Shown: one piece after another, positions 15,842-23,342 of the stretch
Layout of the letters: the number at the start of each line of letters is the position of its first letter
Position numbering within the stretch: the stretch's first letter is position 1
NCBI GenBank assembly: GCA_027082175.1
Contig: JALWIX010000094.1
Location: 1-37,804, forward strand
Reading direction: 5' to 3'
From: Campylobacterales bacterium
Lineage (GTDB): Bacteria > Campylobacterota > Campylobacteria > Campylobacterales > Nitratiruptoraceae
Length of the DNA stretch: 37,804 nt
Translations under genes and position numbers: made by a program
Notes under the pieces: model-generated
Database searches by the model: none
Told to the model about the DNA's origin: nothing
Seen by the model: only the letters and a program-made list of their open reading frames with translations

Positions 15842-16810
15842 ATGGAAAAGCAAAAAGTCACTATTAACGTTTTTAGGTTCAATGCAGAAACAGACTATCT
15901 TCCTCATTATGATAAATTCGAGATAGAGGTTTCAAAAGAAGAGGTTGTTTTAGATGTTTTAAACAGAATAAAATGGGAATATGATGGAAGTTTCACATAT
16001 AGAAGAAGCTGCAGACACGGGATATGCGGAAGTTGCGCCATTAAAGTAAACGGAAGAAGCACTCTTGCATGTAAAGAGAGAATGATAGATATGATAGAAC
16101 TTTTTGGAACAGAACTTACTTTCGATCCTGTTTCTAAAAATAGAGCCGTTAAAGATATGGTTGTTGACAAAAGCGATTTTTGGAAAAAACATGACTCCAT
16201 CATCCCTTATCTAGTTGCCGATATCGACGAGCATCCCGAAAGCGAAAATATAGTTCCTCCAAATGAAGCCGAGCAGATTGATGAGGCCGACTACTGTATT
16301 CAATGCGGATGCTGTTACTACGCTTGTCCCGTAGTAAATGAAGCAAATGAGGACTACTTAGGACCTGCAGCCTTAGTAAAAGCTTACAGATTCAATGCCG
16401 ACGTAAGAGATGGAGCCAAAAAAGAGAGACTAAAAATCGTAGATAAACTTGGAAAAGGAGTTTGGGACTGCGTAAAATGTTATGAGTGTACGGAAGCCTG
16501 TCCTAAAGAGCTTGATCCTATGAGCAAAATAACCAAACTGCACAATCAACTATTCCAAGAAGAAGTTGTGCAAAAAAATGTTGCCAGCCGTCACGCCGTA
16601 GGATTTAAAAAATCTATAGAAAAACATGGTATTTTGGATGAAGGAATGTTAGTCGCATATAGCGAAGGTTGCGCGGTATTTAAACATATCCCCGAAGCTT
16701 TGGCTATGTGGAAAAAAGGCAAAATCGTTATGCCTTGGGAGATGCCGAAATCCAAAAAACTTGATGAGATTAAAAAACTTATCAAAATTTCATCTACAGC
16801 TAAATTTTAA
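15842..16810 (+). CDS. sdhB: Fumarate reductase/succinate dehydrogenase iron-sulfur subunit
   Basis: Carries electrons from the flavin to SdhE. The plant-type [2Fe-2S] site uses C57, C62, C65 and C77 (CRHGICGSC then ACK). Two further cysteine clusters follow: CIQCGCCYYACP at about 152-163 and CVKCYECTEACP at about 210-221. Length is 322 aa. I prefer the ATG at 15842 because AAGGA just after the sdhA stop is six bases away; the ATG at 15836 would touch the ribosome binding site. A C-terminal extension of some 80 residues follows the last cluster. Its paralogue at 10264-11286 has lost all these cysteines. Confidence 0.93.
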   Translation: MEKQKVTINVFRFNAETDYLPHYDKFEIEVSKEEVVLDVLNRIKWEYDGSFTYRRSCRHGICGSCAIKVNGRSTLACKERMIDMIELFGTELTFDPVSKNRAVKDMVVDKSDFWKKHDSIIPYLVADIDEHPESENIVPPNEAEQIDEADYCIQCGCCYYACPVVNEANEDYLGPAALVKAYRFNADVRDGAKKERLKIVDKLGKGVWDCVKCYECTEACPKELDPMSKITKLHNQLFQEEVVQKNVASRHAVGFKKSIEKHGILDEGMLVAYSEGCAVFKHIPEALAMWKKGKIVMPWEMPKSKKLDEIKKLIKISSTAKF

Positions 16811-16821
16811 AAGGAAAAAAG

Positions 16822-17700
16822 ATGAGTTTAAAGTATGCGCTTTATACAGGATGTACGGCAAGAGAAAGTACGCCGGAACTGCTAAAATCTACTTTGGCTG
16901 TTGCTAAAAAACTAGATATCGAACTTGTTTTGTTGGATGAAGCAAGTTGTTGCGGAGCAAGTCATCTTCAAGATTTTGACGATTTTTTATCTTTGGTTTT
17001 AAACGCAAGAAATATCTGCTATGCAGAAATGCTTGAACTTCCTATGATAACAATATGCAATACTTGTCAATTAAATACGGCGCTGACTAAAAAAAGACTT
17101 GACGAAAATCCTGAACTTAAAGAGAGAGTAAACGAAAAACTTGGGGAAGTCGGTCTTGAATATAAAGGAAGTGTTAGCGTCAGACACTTTTTATACGCGC
17201 TTATAGAGGATTATGGGCTAGATAATCTTAGAAAAAAGGTTGTAAAACCTCTAAGTCAGTTCAACATAGCGCCATTTTACGGATGTCACAACATAAGACC
17301 TAGCGAGCTTCACCATTTTACAAACAGCACTAAAGAATCTGCTTACAACCCTACAAGTCTTGATGAATTGATTGAGGCTTTGGAAGGAAATAGCGTCGAT
17401 TACGAACATAAAAACAAGTGTTGCGGATTTCATGTTGATCTTCAAGCTCCAAAAACCGCAAATAGACTAAGCGGTAACGCTTTGGTTGACGCTATAGACA
17501 ACGATGCCGATATGATGGTTACTCCTTGCCCTCTTTGTCATCTAAATCTTGATGTTAAACAGCATGCGGCATCACGTGAGGTTGGAAGAGATATAAATCT
17601 GCCGGTTCTTCATCTTCCTCAACTAATAGGTCTAGCTCTTGGATGTACTCCTGAGGAAGTAGGAATCCAACATAACGTTACTGAAGTTAATATAGTTTAA
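16822..17700 (+). CDS. sdhE: SdhE/HdrB-like subunit with two CCG domains
   Basis: Third subunit of the SdhABE enzyme, related to heterodisulfide reductase HdrB. Two cysteine-rich CCG domains are complete: C11, C43-C44, C79 and C82 in the first; C155, C200-C201, C236 and C239 in the second. In relatives these bind special [4Fe-4S] clusters and the subunit passes electrons to or from quinone or thiols at the membrane surface. There are no membrane helices. Length 292 aa. It follows sdhB by 11 bases with AAAAGGA. Its stop overlaps the stop of the convergent minus-strand gene. Confidence 0.93.
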   Translation: MSLKYALYTGCTARESTPELLKSTLAVAKKLDIELVLLDEASCCGASHLQDFDDFLSLVLNARNICYAEMLELPMITICNTCQLNTALTKKRLDENPELKERVNEKLGEVGLEYKGSVSVRHFLYALIEDYGLDNLRKKVVKPLSQFNIAPFYGCHNIRPSELHHFTNSTKESAYNPTSLDELIEALEGNSVDYEHKNKCCGFHVDLQAPKTANRLSGNALVDAIDNDADMMVTPCPLCHLNLDVKQHAASREVGRDINLPVLHLPQLIGLALGCTPEEVGIQHNVTEVNIV

Positions 17701-17984
17701 TCAAGAGAGCTTTTGCTCTCTTTAAACTTTTGCTTTTTAGGAAAGATAGTAAAGTTAAATTTTCTGCCGACAATTTCTATCAAAGTCAAAAATACCGCGC
17801 TTCCCGGCAAAATAATAATTGGAAATAAAAAAACAATTTTTAGTATGTCTACTATTTGACCTTTGGCTTGCGGATAATTTTCAATATCCTTTCGCTTAAA
17901 TGTTTTTATCATTTTTTTGGTTTCTCTGATTTCTCTTGTTGTCGCTATAAAACTTTTTCTTATATGTTTTTTAAATTTTTTCAT
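17697..17984 (-). CDS. Small LETM1-like membrane protein
   Basis: A 95-aa protein with a basic N-terminal half (many Lys/Arg) and one long hydrophobic segment, ILKIVFLFPIIILPG and onward, then EIVGRKFNFTIFPKK. This resembles the short LETM1-like membrane segment seen in small bacterial proteins; the function is not known. The ATG at 17984 is chosen over an upstream GTG at 17999 because a perfect TATAAT at 17991-17996 puts the transcript start exactly on this ATG, suggesting a leaderless message. The stop codon is interleaved with the sdhE stop. Confidence 0.65.
   Translation of the reverse strand: MKKFKKHIRKSFIATTREIRETKKMIKTFKRKDIENYPQAKGQIVDILKIVFLFPIIILPGSAVFLTLIEIVGRKFNFTIFPKKQKFKESKSSLD
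17703..17723. terminator. sdhABE terminator hairpin
   Basis: AAGAGAGC-TTTT-GCTCTCTT is a perfect 8-bp stem with a four-base loop starting two bases after the sdhE stop, followed by TTAAACTTTT. It lies inside the last codons of the convergent LETM1-like gene, so the hairpin doubles as coding sequence. The T-run is short, so termination may be partial. Confidence 0.75.
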
Positions 17985-18056
17985 AACGATATTATACACA
18001 ATCTTTAAACTGATAGAAATAAGAGTAATTTTATCCTATTTTAATATTTAAAAAGG

Positions 18057-18062
18057 TAAAAT
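18057..18062 (+). promoter_or_regulatory. Candidate -10 box for superoxide reductase
   Basis: TAAAAT within ggtaaaattatgg, 35 bases before the ATG; the predicted start is near 18069. The gene is isolated by a gap upstream and a terminator downstream, so it needs a promoter here, but the box itself is not perfect. Confidence 0.35.
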
Positions 18063-18096
18063 TATGGTGTGACAAAAAAATTACAAGGAGGCCGAA

Positions 18097-18480
18097 ATGC
18101 CAAAAATCAATAGATATGTAGATATAAGTGAAGTTGAAAGAGAGTCTAAAAAAGATTATATTGATAGACATTCTCCATTCGTTCACTGTGAAAGCAGCGC
18201 AAAAAAAGGTGAAAAATTTAAAGTCAAAGTAAAAGTTGGCGAAGAGTATTCTCACCCTGACGATTTTGATCACTATATCGCTTATGTTCAATTATGGGAT
18301 GGTGAAAGACTTCTTGGACAAGCAACTTTTACTCCTGGAACATTAGGCAACGAAAAGAGCCAAGTAGAAGTTGATTTTTATATCATCCCTACAAAAAAAC
18401 TTAAACTTACAGCTATGAGCTACTGTACTAAACACGGACTTTGGGAAAGTGATCCTGTAGAAGTGGAAGTAACCGAATAA
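18097..18480 (+). CDS. Superoxide reductase (neelaredoxin type)
   Basis: Reduces superoxide to peroxide without making oxygen, a defence suited to microaerobes and anaerobes. The 127-aa protein is the Ig-like catalytic domain alone, without the N-terminal rubredoxin-like domain of desulfoferrodoxin. The ferrous site ligands are visible: H25, H53 and H59 (HPDDFDH), C110 and H113 (CTKHGLW). The usual Glu-Lys before the first His is Asp-Arg here (DRH). A strong AAGGAGG ribosome binding site precedes the ATG. It is a single-gene transcript bounded by a clear terminator. Confidence 0.9.
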   Translation: MPKINRYVDISEVERESKKDYIDRHSPFVHCESSAKKGEKFKVKVKVGEEYSHPDDFDHYIAYVQLWDGERLLGQATFTPGTLGNEKSQVEVDFYIIPTKKLKLTAMSYCTKHGLWESDPVEVEVTE

Positions 18481-18483
18481 TCA

Positions 18484-18505
18484 AAAACGGGCTTTCGCCC
18501 GTTTT
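18484..18505 (+). terminator. Terminator after superoxide reductase
   Basis: AAAACGGGC-TTTC-GCCCGTTTT is a perfect 9-bp GC-cored stem ending in TTTT, four bases after the stop codon. It is symmetrical and could act in both directions. Confidence 0.92.
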
Positions 18506-18542
18506 ATGAGCTTTTAACTACTCTTTGGCTATTATTCTTTTT

Positions 18543-19211
18543 ATGACTACGGAAAAAAAACATAAAATTTTAAAAAATCTTATCTTGCTTAAATGGCTTG
18601 GTTACAGATATATTGATCCTATAAAAATAGAAAACAGCAAAAAAAAGATAAATCTTCCAAATAAACTTGAAGATTTGAGGCAAATCGTATTAAACTGTCA
18701 TCTTTGCCAACTATCAAAAACTAGAAAAAACGTGGTATTTGGCGAAGGCAATCCTAACGCAAAAATAATGTTTATAGGAGAAGGTCCTGGAGCTACCGAA
18801 GATGAAACGGGGAAACCTTTCGTAGGTAGAGCCGGTCAGCTTTTGACTAAAATGATAGAAAATGTTTTGGATATAAAAAGAGAAGATGTTTATATAGCAA
18901 ACATTGTCAAATGCCGTCCTCCAAACAACAGAGTACCTACGGAAGAGGAAGCAAAAACATGTCTTGCGTATTTGGTAAAGCAAATAGACCTAATAAATCC
19001 AAAAATAGTTGTTGCATTAGGCAGCACAAGTTATAGATATCTTACTAATGATAACGCTCCTATATCAAAAATAAGAGGAGAGATAGTAAAATATAAAGAC
19101 AAAATACTAATCCCAACATATCATCCAAGTTTTTTGCTTAGAAATCCGTCTAAGAAAAAAGAAGCTTATTTAGATATGCTGAAGATAAAGAGTGTGTTAT
19201 GGGAAAATTGA
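18543..19211 (+). CDS. Uracil-DNA glycosylase, family 4 (Fe-S)
   Basis: Removes uracil from DNA after cytosine deamination; family 4 enzymes carry a [4Fe-4S] cluster and are common in thermophiles. Landmarks: CHLCQLSKTR (first two Fe-S cysteines), GEGPGATEDETGKPFVGRAG (the uracil-binding and catalytic motif), NIVKCRPPNNR (third Cys), a further Cys in AKTCLAYL, and TYHPSFLLRN (catalytic His region). I prefer ATG 18543 (222 aa) to an upstream TTG at 18525 because related proteins begin this way; neither has a strong ribosome binding site. The 3' end overlaps the next gene by 13 bases. Confidence 0.9.
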   Translation: MTTEKKHKILKNLILLKWLGYRYIDPIKIENSKKKINLPNKLEDLRQIVLNCHLCQLSKTRKNVVFGEGNPNAKIMFIGEGPGATEDETGKPFVGRAGQLLTKMIENVLDIKREDVYIANIVKCRPPNNRVPTEEEAKTCLAYLVKQIDLINPKIVVALGSTSYRYLTNDNAPISKIRGEIVKYKDKILIPTYHPSFLLRNPSKKKEAYLDMLKIKSVLWEN

Positions 19212-20434
19212 CAAAAATTTTTACACTTTTTTTAATTAGTTGCTCATTACATGCAAAAAGCTTTTTGCTATCACCTTTACCGCTACCTCCTGCGGAAATT
19301 TTAGACATAGAGATTGATAGATGCGATCAAGAGTGTTTATTATCTCTTTTAAAAAGTGGCGAAGTCTTTTCTTTTTTGGCAAAAGCGCCCAAAGTTCAAG
19401 ATGAAACCATAAGAGAAAATTATCAACTTTTAGCATCGCTATTAAACATAGCTCCCTCTTTCGTTTATACGCATAAACTAAAAATTGCTATGCTTTTGCC
19501 TACAAAAAAAATAGGAAAGTATGCTCAATCTTCTACAAAGTCGGTAATCTCTTACCTTTTGGCTAAAAATGCAAAATTTTATCTAAAAAGCTTTGAAATT
19601 GAAGATGAAGAGTACTTAACCATACAATCAATACTTTCTAAACTTGAGAGTGAGAATTTTGATTTTGTCATTGCGCCTTTAACTTTGGAAGGCGCAAAAA
19701 ATCTTGCCTCAATTCCTACTTTTTTAAGTATCTATGTTCCTACAGTCAATAAAAATGATATAAATAATCTTCAAAACTCCAACTTGATTTTCGGAGGGAT
19801 AGATTATAAAGATCAGATAGATGAGTTGTTAGATTTTGCAAATGAGAAAATAGTAATATTTTATGAGATAGAGAGTCCGCTTGCGCACAAGCTTACTACA
19901 ATCATAGAAAACGAATCAAACAAATCAATTGTAAAAAAAATTAAACTAAAAGACCAGGTAGCAAATCTGAAAAGATATTTTTATAAAAACCAAGAGTTAA
20001 ATTCCAGCACTATCTTTTTAAATACTCCTATTGTAAAAAGTTCTTTGATAATGTCGCAGTTAACACTCTACAATCTAGAGCCCAAAAACATTCTCTCCAC
20101 TCAAATAAATTATAATCCTTTGATTTTTAGCTTAACTCAATACAAAGATAGAAAAAACCTTATACTCGCAAACTCGATAAATGGCGGTTCAAACTATCTT
20201 GAAGAGATTAACTCGCTACTTAACAACGATATTGTTTATAACTGGATAAACTATTCGGTATCGATAGGTATAGACTACTTTTATGCAAAAAAGTCAAAAG
20301 ATAAAAGAGTTTTTACTGAAGAGCTTATAAATAACCAAGTTATATATAATGTTTATTTGGAAAAAGCTCTTCTGGGAAGTTTTAAAACTCTTGAGAGAAA
20401 TTTTGAAATAGATCAAGAAACTCTTTCGGAATAG
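19199..20434 (+). CDS. Periplasmic binding-fold protein, possibly LpoA-like
   Basis: A 411-aa exported protein with a Sec signal (KIFTLFLISCSLHAKS, cleavage near residue 20). The main part (about 90-390) shows alternating hydrophobic strands and helices typical of a type I periplasmic binding fold: KIAMLLPTKK, NFDFVIAPLTLEGA, KIVIFYEI, SSTIFLNTP, NLILANSINGG. The start resembles LppC/LpoA penicillin-binding-protein activators, but I cannot see a defining motif and no transporter genes are adjacent. It overlaps the glycosylase gene by 13 bases and its 3' end runs 53 bases into the convergent thioesterase gene. Confidence 0.7.
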   Translation: MGKLTKIFTLFLISCSLHAKSFLLSPLPLPPAEILDIEIDRCDQECLLSLLKSGEVFSFLAKAPKVQDETIRENYQLLASLLNIAPSFVYTHKLKIAMLLPTKKIGKYAQSSTKSVISYLLAKNAKFYLKSFEIEDEEYLTIQSILSKLESENFDFVIAPLTLEGAKNLASIPTFLSIYVPTVNKNDINNLQNSNLIFGGIDYKDQIDELLDFANEKIVIFYEIESPLAHKLTTIIENESNKSIVKKIKLKDQVANLKRYFYKNQELNSSTIFLNTPIVKSSLIMSQLTLYNLEPKNILSTQINYNPLIFSLTQYKDRKNLILANSINGGSNYLEEINSLLNNDIVYNWINYSVSIGIDYFYAKKSKDKRVFTEELINNQVIYNVYLEKALLGSFKTLERNFEIDQETLSE

Positions 20435-20762
20435 GTGAAGGTTTTTCGTTACATATAAAGGCTAGTTTAACATCCATCTCAAAAACAACATCTTCCTGTT
20501 TAAAGATTGTTTGTCTTAGTTTTACAAAAACTTTTCTAATTTCCAAAATTTTTGTCTTAACCTCCAAAATATCAGCAAATTTTGCACTTTTTTTAAATGA
20601 TGCGTCTATATGTACCACCACAAAATGACACCCATCTTTTAGAGGAAGCATACCGTTTTGGAAAAATAGCTCGCTCCTTGCTCTTTCACAAAATTTTAGG
20701 TAGTTTGCATAGTAAACTACTCCGCCTAAATCCGTATCTTCGTAATAGACTCTTATTTTCAC
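20382..20762 (-). CDS. ybgC: YbgC-type acyl-CoA thioesterase (hot-dog fold)
   Basis: A 126-aa hot-dog thioesterase. The 4-hydroxybenzoyl-CoA thioesterase signature is complete at the N-terminus: RVYYEDTDLGGVVYYANYLKF, with the catalytic Asp in DTDLGG (about residues 9-14). YbgC is usually next to tol-pal and acts on acyl-CoA or acyl-ACP linked to phospholipid metabolism; tol-pal is not here. The start is GTG at 20762 with AGGAAAAGAGA upstream. It overlaps the convergent plus-strand gene by 53 bases. Confidence 0.88.
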   Translation of the reverse strand: MKIRVYYEDTDLGGVVYYANYLKFCERARSELFFQNGMLPLKDGCHFVVVHIDASFKKSAKFADILEVKTKILEIRKVFVKLRQTIFKQEDVVFEMDVKLAFICNEKPSPIPKEFLDLFQNFSQEF

Positions 20763-20844
20763 TCTCTTTTCCTTCGACAGTAGTATGTTACTCTTTTTTT
20801 AGATTTTACAAGTTTCAAGAATCGGTTAAACATCTCATTGGGTA

Positions 20845-20870
20845 AAATAAAAAAAAAGAAATCTTTTCTT
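20845..20870 (-). terminator. Candidate terminator of the nos cluster
   Basis: On the minus strand AAGAAA-AGA-TTTCTT (20870-20856) is followed directly by a run of about nine T. It lies about 40 bases after the stop of the last NosL-like gene. The stem is short and AT-rich, but the T-run is strong. Confidence 0.55.
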
Positions 20871-20907
20871 AAGAAAATATTAGATAAAAGATAGATAACA
20901 AACTATT

Positions 20908-21405
20908 TTAAGGCATATCCAAATACTTTATGAGCGCATATCCTCTCTGTTTTATATCTGGAAAGGTCAAAACTCTGCTTCCTCCGTATTTGAGCATATA
21001 GATATTTACGTGATCTTTGCTTTTTAGTGGAATGAGATCGTCTCCTTTAGGTCCGGATAGTCTGCTGCCAAAAACATAATAGGCTTTTTTTGCATCTATC
21101 CACTCTCCCGTTAAATAATCTTTTACTAAAAGTTTTTTAAAATCACTCTCTTCTTTAACTTTATATTCAGGATAGTCAAAAGGCCTAAAGTAAAAATCAA
21201 ACATCGCTTTAGGACAGCTAAAAACCACCTCTTTGCCACTTTTTAAAATGATTTTTGCATTAAATTTCGGATACTTTGTTACATCAAGCATATAAACAGG
21301 ATCCAAATTTTTTGGCGGCACAATTTCTTTGGTTTGGTTAGAGTCTTTTTGAGGCGATGCAAAAGTAAATAGTGCAACAACGCCCAATAAAAGCAGTTTT
21401 CTCAT
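20908..21405 (-). CDS. Second NosL-like protein without the CxxC copper motif
   Basis: A 165-aa exported protein (signal MRKLLLLGVVALFTFAS) of the NosL family by its C-terminal pattern: VKDYLTGEWIDAKKAYYVFGS here matches IKDAKSGKWIDAKKAKYTTDS in the nosL product at 22243, and ends in a similar way. The N-terminal region that in NosL carries MCERCKM reads YMLDVTKYPKF here, so both Cys are lost, though one Met remains; a single Cys occurs later in FSCPKAM. It is the last gene of the nos cluster, about 10 bases after nosY. The role may be copper delivery or assembly; the changed site makes simple redundancy doubtful. Confidence 0.8.
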   Translation of the reverse strand: MRKLLLLGVVALFTFASPQKDSNQTKEIVPPKNLDPVYMLDVTKYPKFNAKIILKSGKEVVFSCPKAMFDFYFRPFDYPEYKVKEESDFKKLLVKDYLTGEWIDAKKAYYVFGSRLSGPKGDDLIPLKSKDHVNIYMLKYGGSRVLTFPDIKQRGYALIKYLDMP

Positions 21406-21415
21406 TTTAGCCCTC

Positions 21416-22246
21416 CTAAAGCAGATCTTTTTTTATAAAATATAGATATCCCAAATAAGCAAAAATCACCCCTAAACCAAAAGGATAAAGTATAGAATAA
21501 GCAATAAAAAGTTTATGACCGAAAGTATCGAGTAAAAAGTATGCTACAGGTCCCATAACCGTAAGTTCCGGATCAAACAAAGATATGGCTCCGACTCTGA
21601 AAACTTCCATAGGATTCAAAAGAGCTAAAGATATAATAAACTCATCGTTCCATCTATTTTGAAGCATAAGTCCTATTAAAGCAATATCTAAAAAAGCAAG
21701 CAGTGTTATCCAAACTACAAAAGAGGCTCCCAAAGCTACATCATGCGATTTTACCACAGTAGATATAAAAAAAGCTATTCCTAAAAATACCGCGCACATA
21801 GAAAACAAAAGCGCGCTATAGATAAATAACATCTTCCAAGGAAGTTCACCCCCTTTGAAAACTCCCCACATCACACCTAAAACCAGAGCAAGGATTACCG
21901 GAAAGAAGACAATAAAAAAACGACCTAACATCTTGCCCCAGTAATAATCTCTAAGCGAAACAGCAAAAGACAACATATACTCTAAAATCGCGCTCTCTCT
22001 ATCCCCTGAAATAGATTTTACAGTTGTAATAAGTATAAAAATAGGAAGTATAACTATAGTTACTTGCATGTATATTAAAAGAAGCCTGCTAAGACCAGTA
22101 AACCCCATTACGACTGAATCGGTAATTCCCGTTATAAAAAAAAGCGCCATCAATCCGCCAAAGACTAGAAGATAGACAAAAAACCATTTAGACCTCATCG
22201 ATTCTCTGATATCTAGTTTTGCAATCAAAAAAAGATTTTTCATCAT
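21416..22246 (-). CDS. nosY: NosY, ABC permease for Cu-centre maturation
   Basis: Membrane subunit of the NosDFY transporter needed to mature the CuZ centre of N2O reductase, probably by delivering a sulfur species or driving NosD. The 276-aa protein has about six hydrophobic segments typical of ABC-2 permeases (for example YLLVFGGLMALFFITG near 30, and FGLGVIFAYLGYLYF at the end). It overlaps nosL by four bases and lies next to the ATPase gene nosF. Confidence 0.9.
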   Translation of the reverse strand: MMKNLFLIAKLDIRESMRSKWFFVYLLVFGGLMALFFITGITDSVVMGFTGLSRLLLIYMQVTIVILPIFILITTVKSISGDRESAILEYMLSFAVSLRDYYWGKMLGRFFIVFFPVILALVLGVMWGVFKGGELPWKMLFIYSALLFSMCAVFLGIAFFISTVVKSHDVALGASFVVWITLLAFLDIALIGLMLQNRWNDEFIISLALLNPMEVFRVGAISLFDPELTVMGPVAYFLLDTFGHKLFIAYSILYPFGLGVIFAYLGYLYFIKKDLL

Positions 22247-22689
22247 CTTCCTATCTTTATAACTCTTCTTTTTACTTCTTCATAATCTATAAACTCTTTA
22301 TTTTGCGGCTTCTCATACTCTTTATACGCCGCAAAACCATAACCCATAGGAGTGATGCTATCGGTTGTATATTTTGCTTTTTTAGCGTCAATCCATTTCC
22401 CGCTTTTTGCGTCTTTTATCCAGATTTTTTTAAATCTAATCTCAGGATGCTCTTTATTTTGCCAAAGTATCAAGCATCCTATATCGTCAAATCTGTAAAC
22501 TTTCCCATCTTCCCCTATAGCTTCTACGGCGAACTTTCTATCGCTTATAGCCATCTTGCATCGTTCACACATATCTCTATCCCAGTGCAATTTAGGAGGC
22601 TCTTTAGTATAATCTTTCTTTTCGCAACCTGTTAAAAAAAAAGTGAAAATCATCAATAGATTAGAAAAAAATATTTTTTTCATACTCAT
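22243..22689 (-). CDS. nosL: NosL, copper-binding lipoprotein
   Basis: Outer-facing lipoprotein that donates Cu(I) for N2O reductase assembly. A lipobox FFLTGC ends the signal peptide (acylated Cys near residue 22). The copper motif DMCERCKMAI follows, then FAVEAIGEDGKVYRFDDIGC and WIDAKKAKY, all NosL landmarks. Length 148 aa. ATG at 22689 has AGGA upstream. It is placed between nosF and nosY with four-base overlaps on each side; in the Wolinella cluster as I recall nosL comes after nosY. Confidence 0.93.
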   Translation of the reverse strand: MSMKKIFFSNLLMIFTFFLTGCEKKDYTKEPPKLHWDRDMCERCKMAISDRKFAVEAIGEDGKVYRFDDIGCLILWQNKEHPEIRFKKIWIKDAKSGKWIDAKKAKYTTDSITPMGYGFAAYKEYEKPQNKEFIDYEEVKRRVIKIGR

Positions 22690-23342
22690 TTTACATCCTG
22701 ATTTACAATCTTTTCATCTTCGACTATTTTTCCTAAATCCATATATATTTTTCTATTTACAAGCCCTTCTATCTCTTCTATTCTGTGTGTTATATATATA
22801 GCGGAAGTTTTTTTATCAAGTTCCTTCAATAGATTGTAAAACTTTTCTCTCGCTTTTGGGTCTAAATTGGCCGTTGGCTCGTCAAAAATAAGAATATTGC
22901 TGTTTTTAGCTATAGCTATGGCGATAAGAAGTTTTTGCTTCATACCGCCACTTAGTTTAAAAAAAGGTTTTTTCAGATTCTTTTTTATATTCAAGTCCAT
23001 TTTACGAGCCTCTTCCTCTATCGTTTGAGGACTCACTTTTGAGCTTTTAGAGACATATTCTAAAAGCTCTTCAATATTTAACTTTATAGGGGGAGGAGTT
23101 TGGGGAATAAAACTTATATTTTCTAAAACTTTCGTTCTATGTTTGTTTGGATTAAAACCGTTTACTTCTATATCGCCGCTATCAAGATGATAAAATCCCA
23201 AAATTGATCTTACAAGAGTTGTTTTTCCAGCGCCGTTAGGCCCCATTAAAGCAATTTTGTCTCCATAATTTATTTTTAATGAGACATTATCTAAAACTTT
23301 TACACCCATAAAACTTTTAACGGCGTTTTTAACTACTATCAT
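22686..23342 (-). CDS. nosF: NosF, ABC transporter ATPase
   Basis: ATPase of the NosDFY system. Walker A GPNGAGKTT is at residues 34-42, the signature is KLSGGMKQK, and Walker B is ILIFDEPTANLD, followed by the H-loop YITHRIEE. At 218 aa it is short for NosF, ending soon after the H-loop. It overlaps nosH upstream and nosL downstream by four bases each, so the genes are translated as one unit. Confidence 0.92.
   Translation of the reverse strand: MIVVKNAVKSFMGVKVLDNVSLKINYGDKIALMGPNGAGKTTLVRSILGFYHLDSGDIEVNGFNPNKHRTKVLENISFIPQTPPPIKLNIEELLEYVSKSSKVSPQTIEEEARKMDLNIKKNLKKPFFKLSGGMKQKLLIAIAIAKNSNILIFDEPTANLDPKAREKFYNLLKELDKKTSAIYITHRIEEIEGLVNRKIYMDLGKIVEDEKIVNQDVK

Noticed and set aside
19199-20434. 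Substrate-binding protein of an amino-acid ABC transporter
   Set aside because: The binding-fold pattern is there, but no permease or ATPase genes adjoin it; an LpoA-like or unknown periplasmic role is kept open instead.
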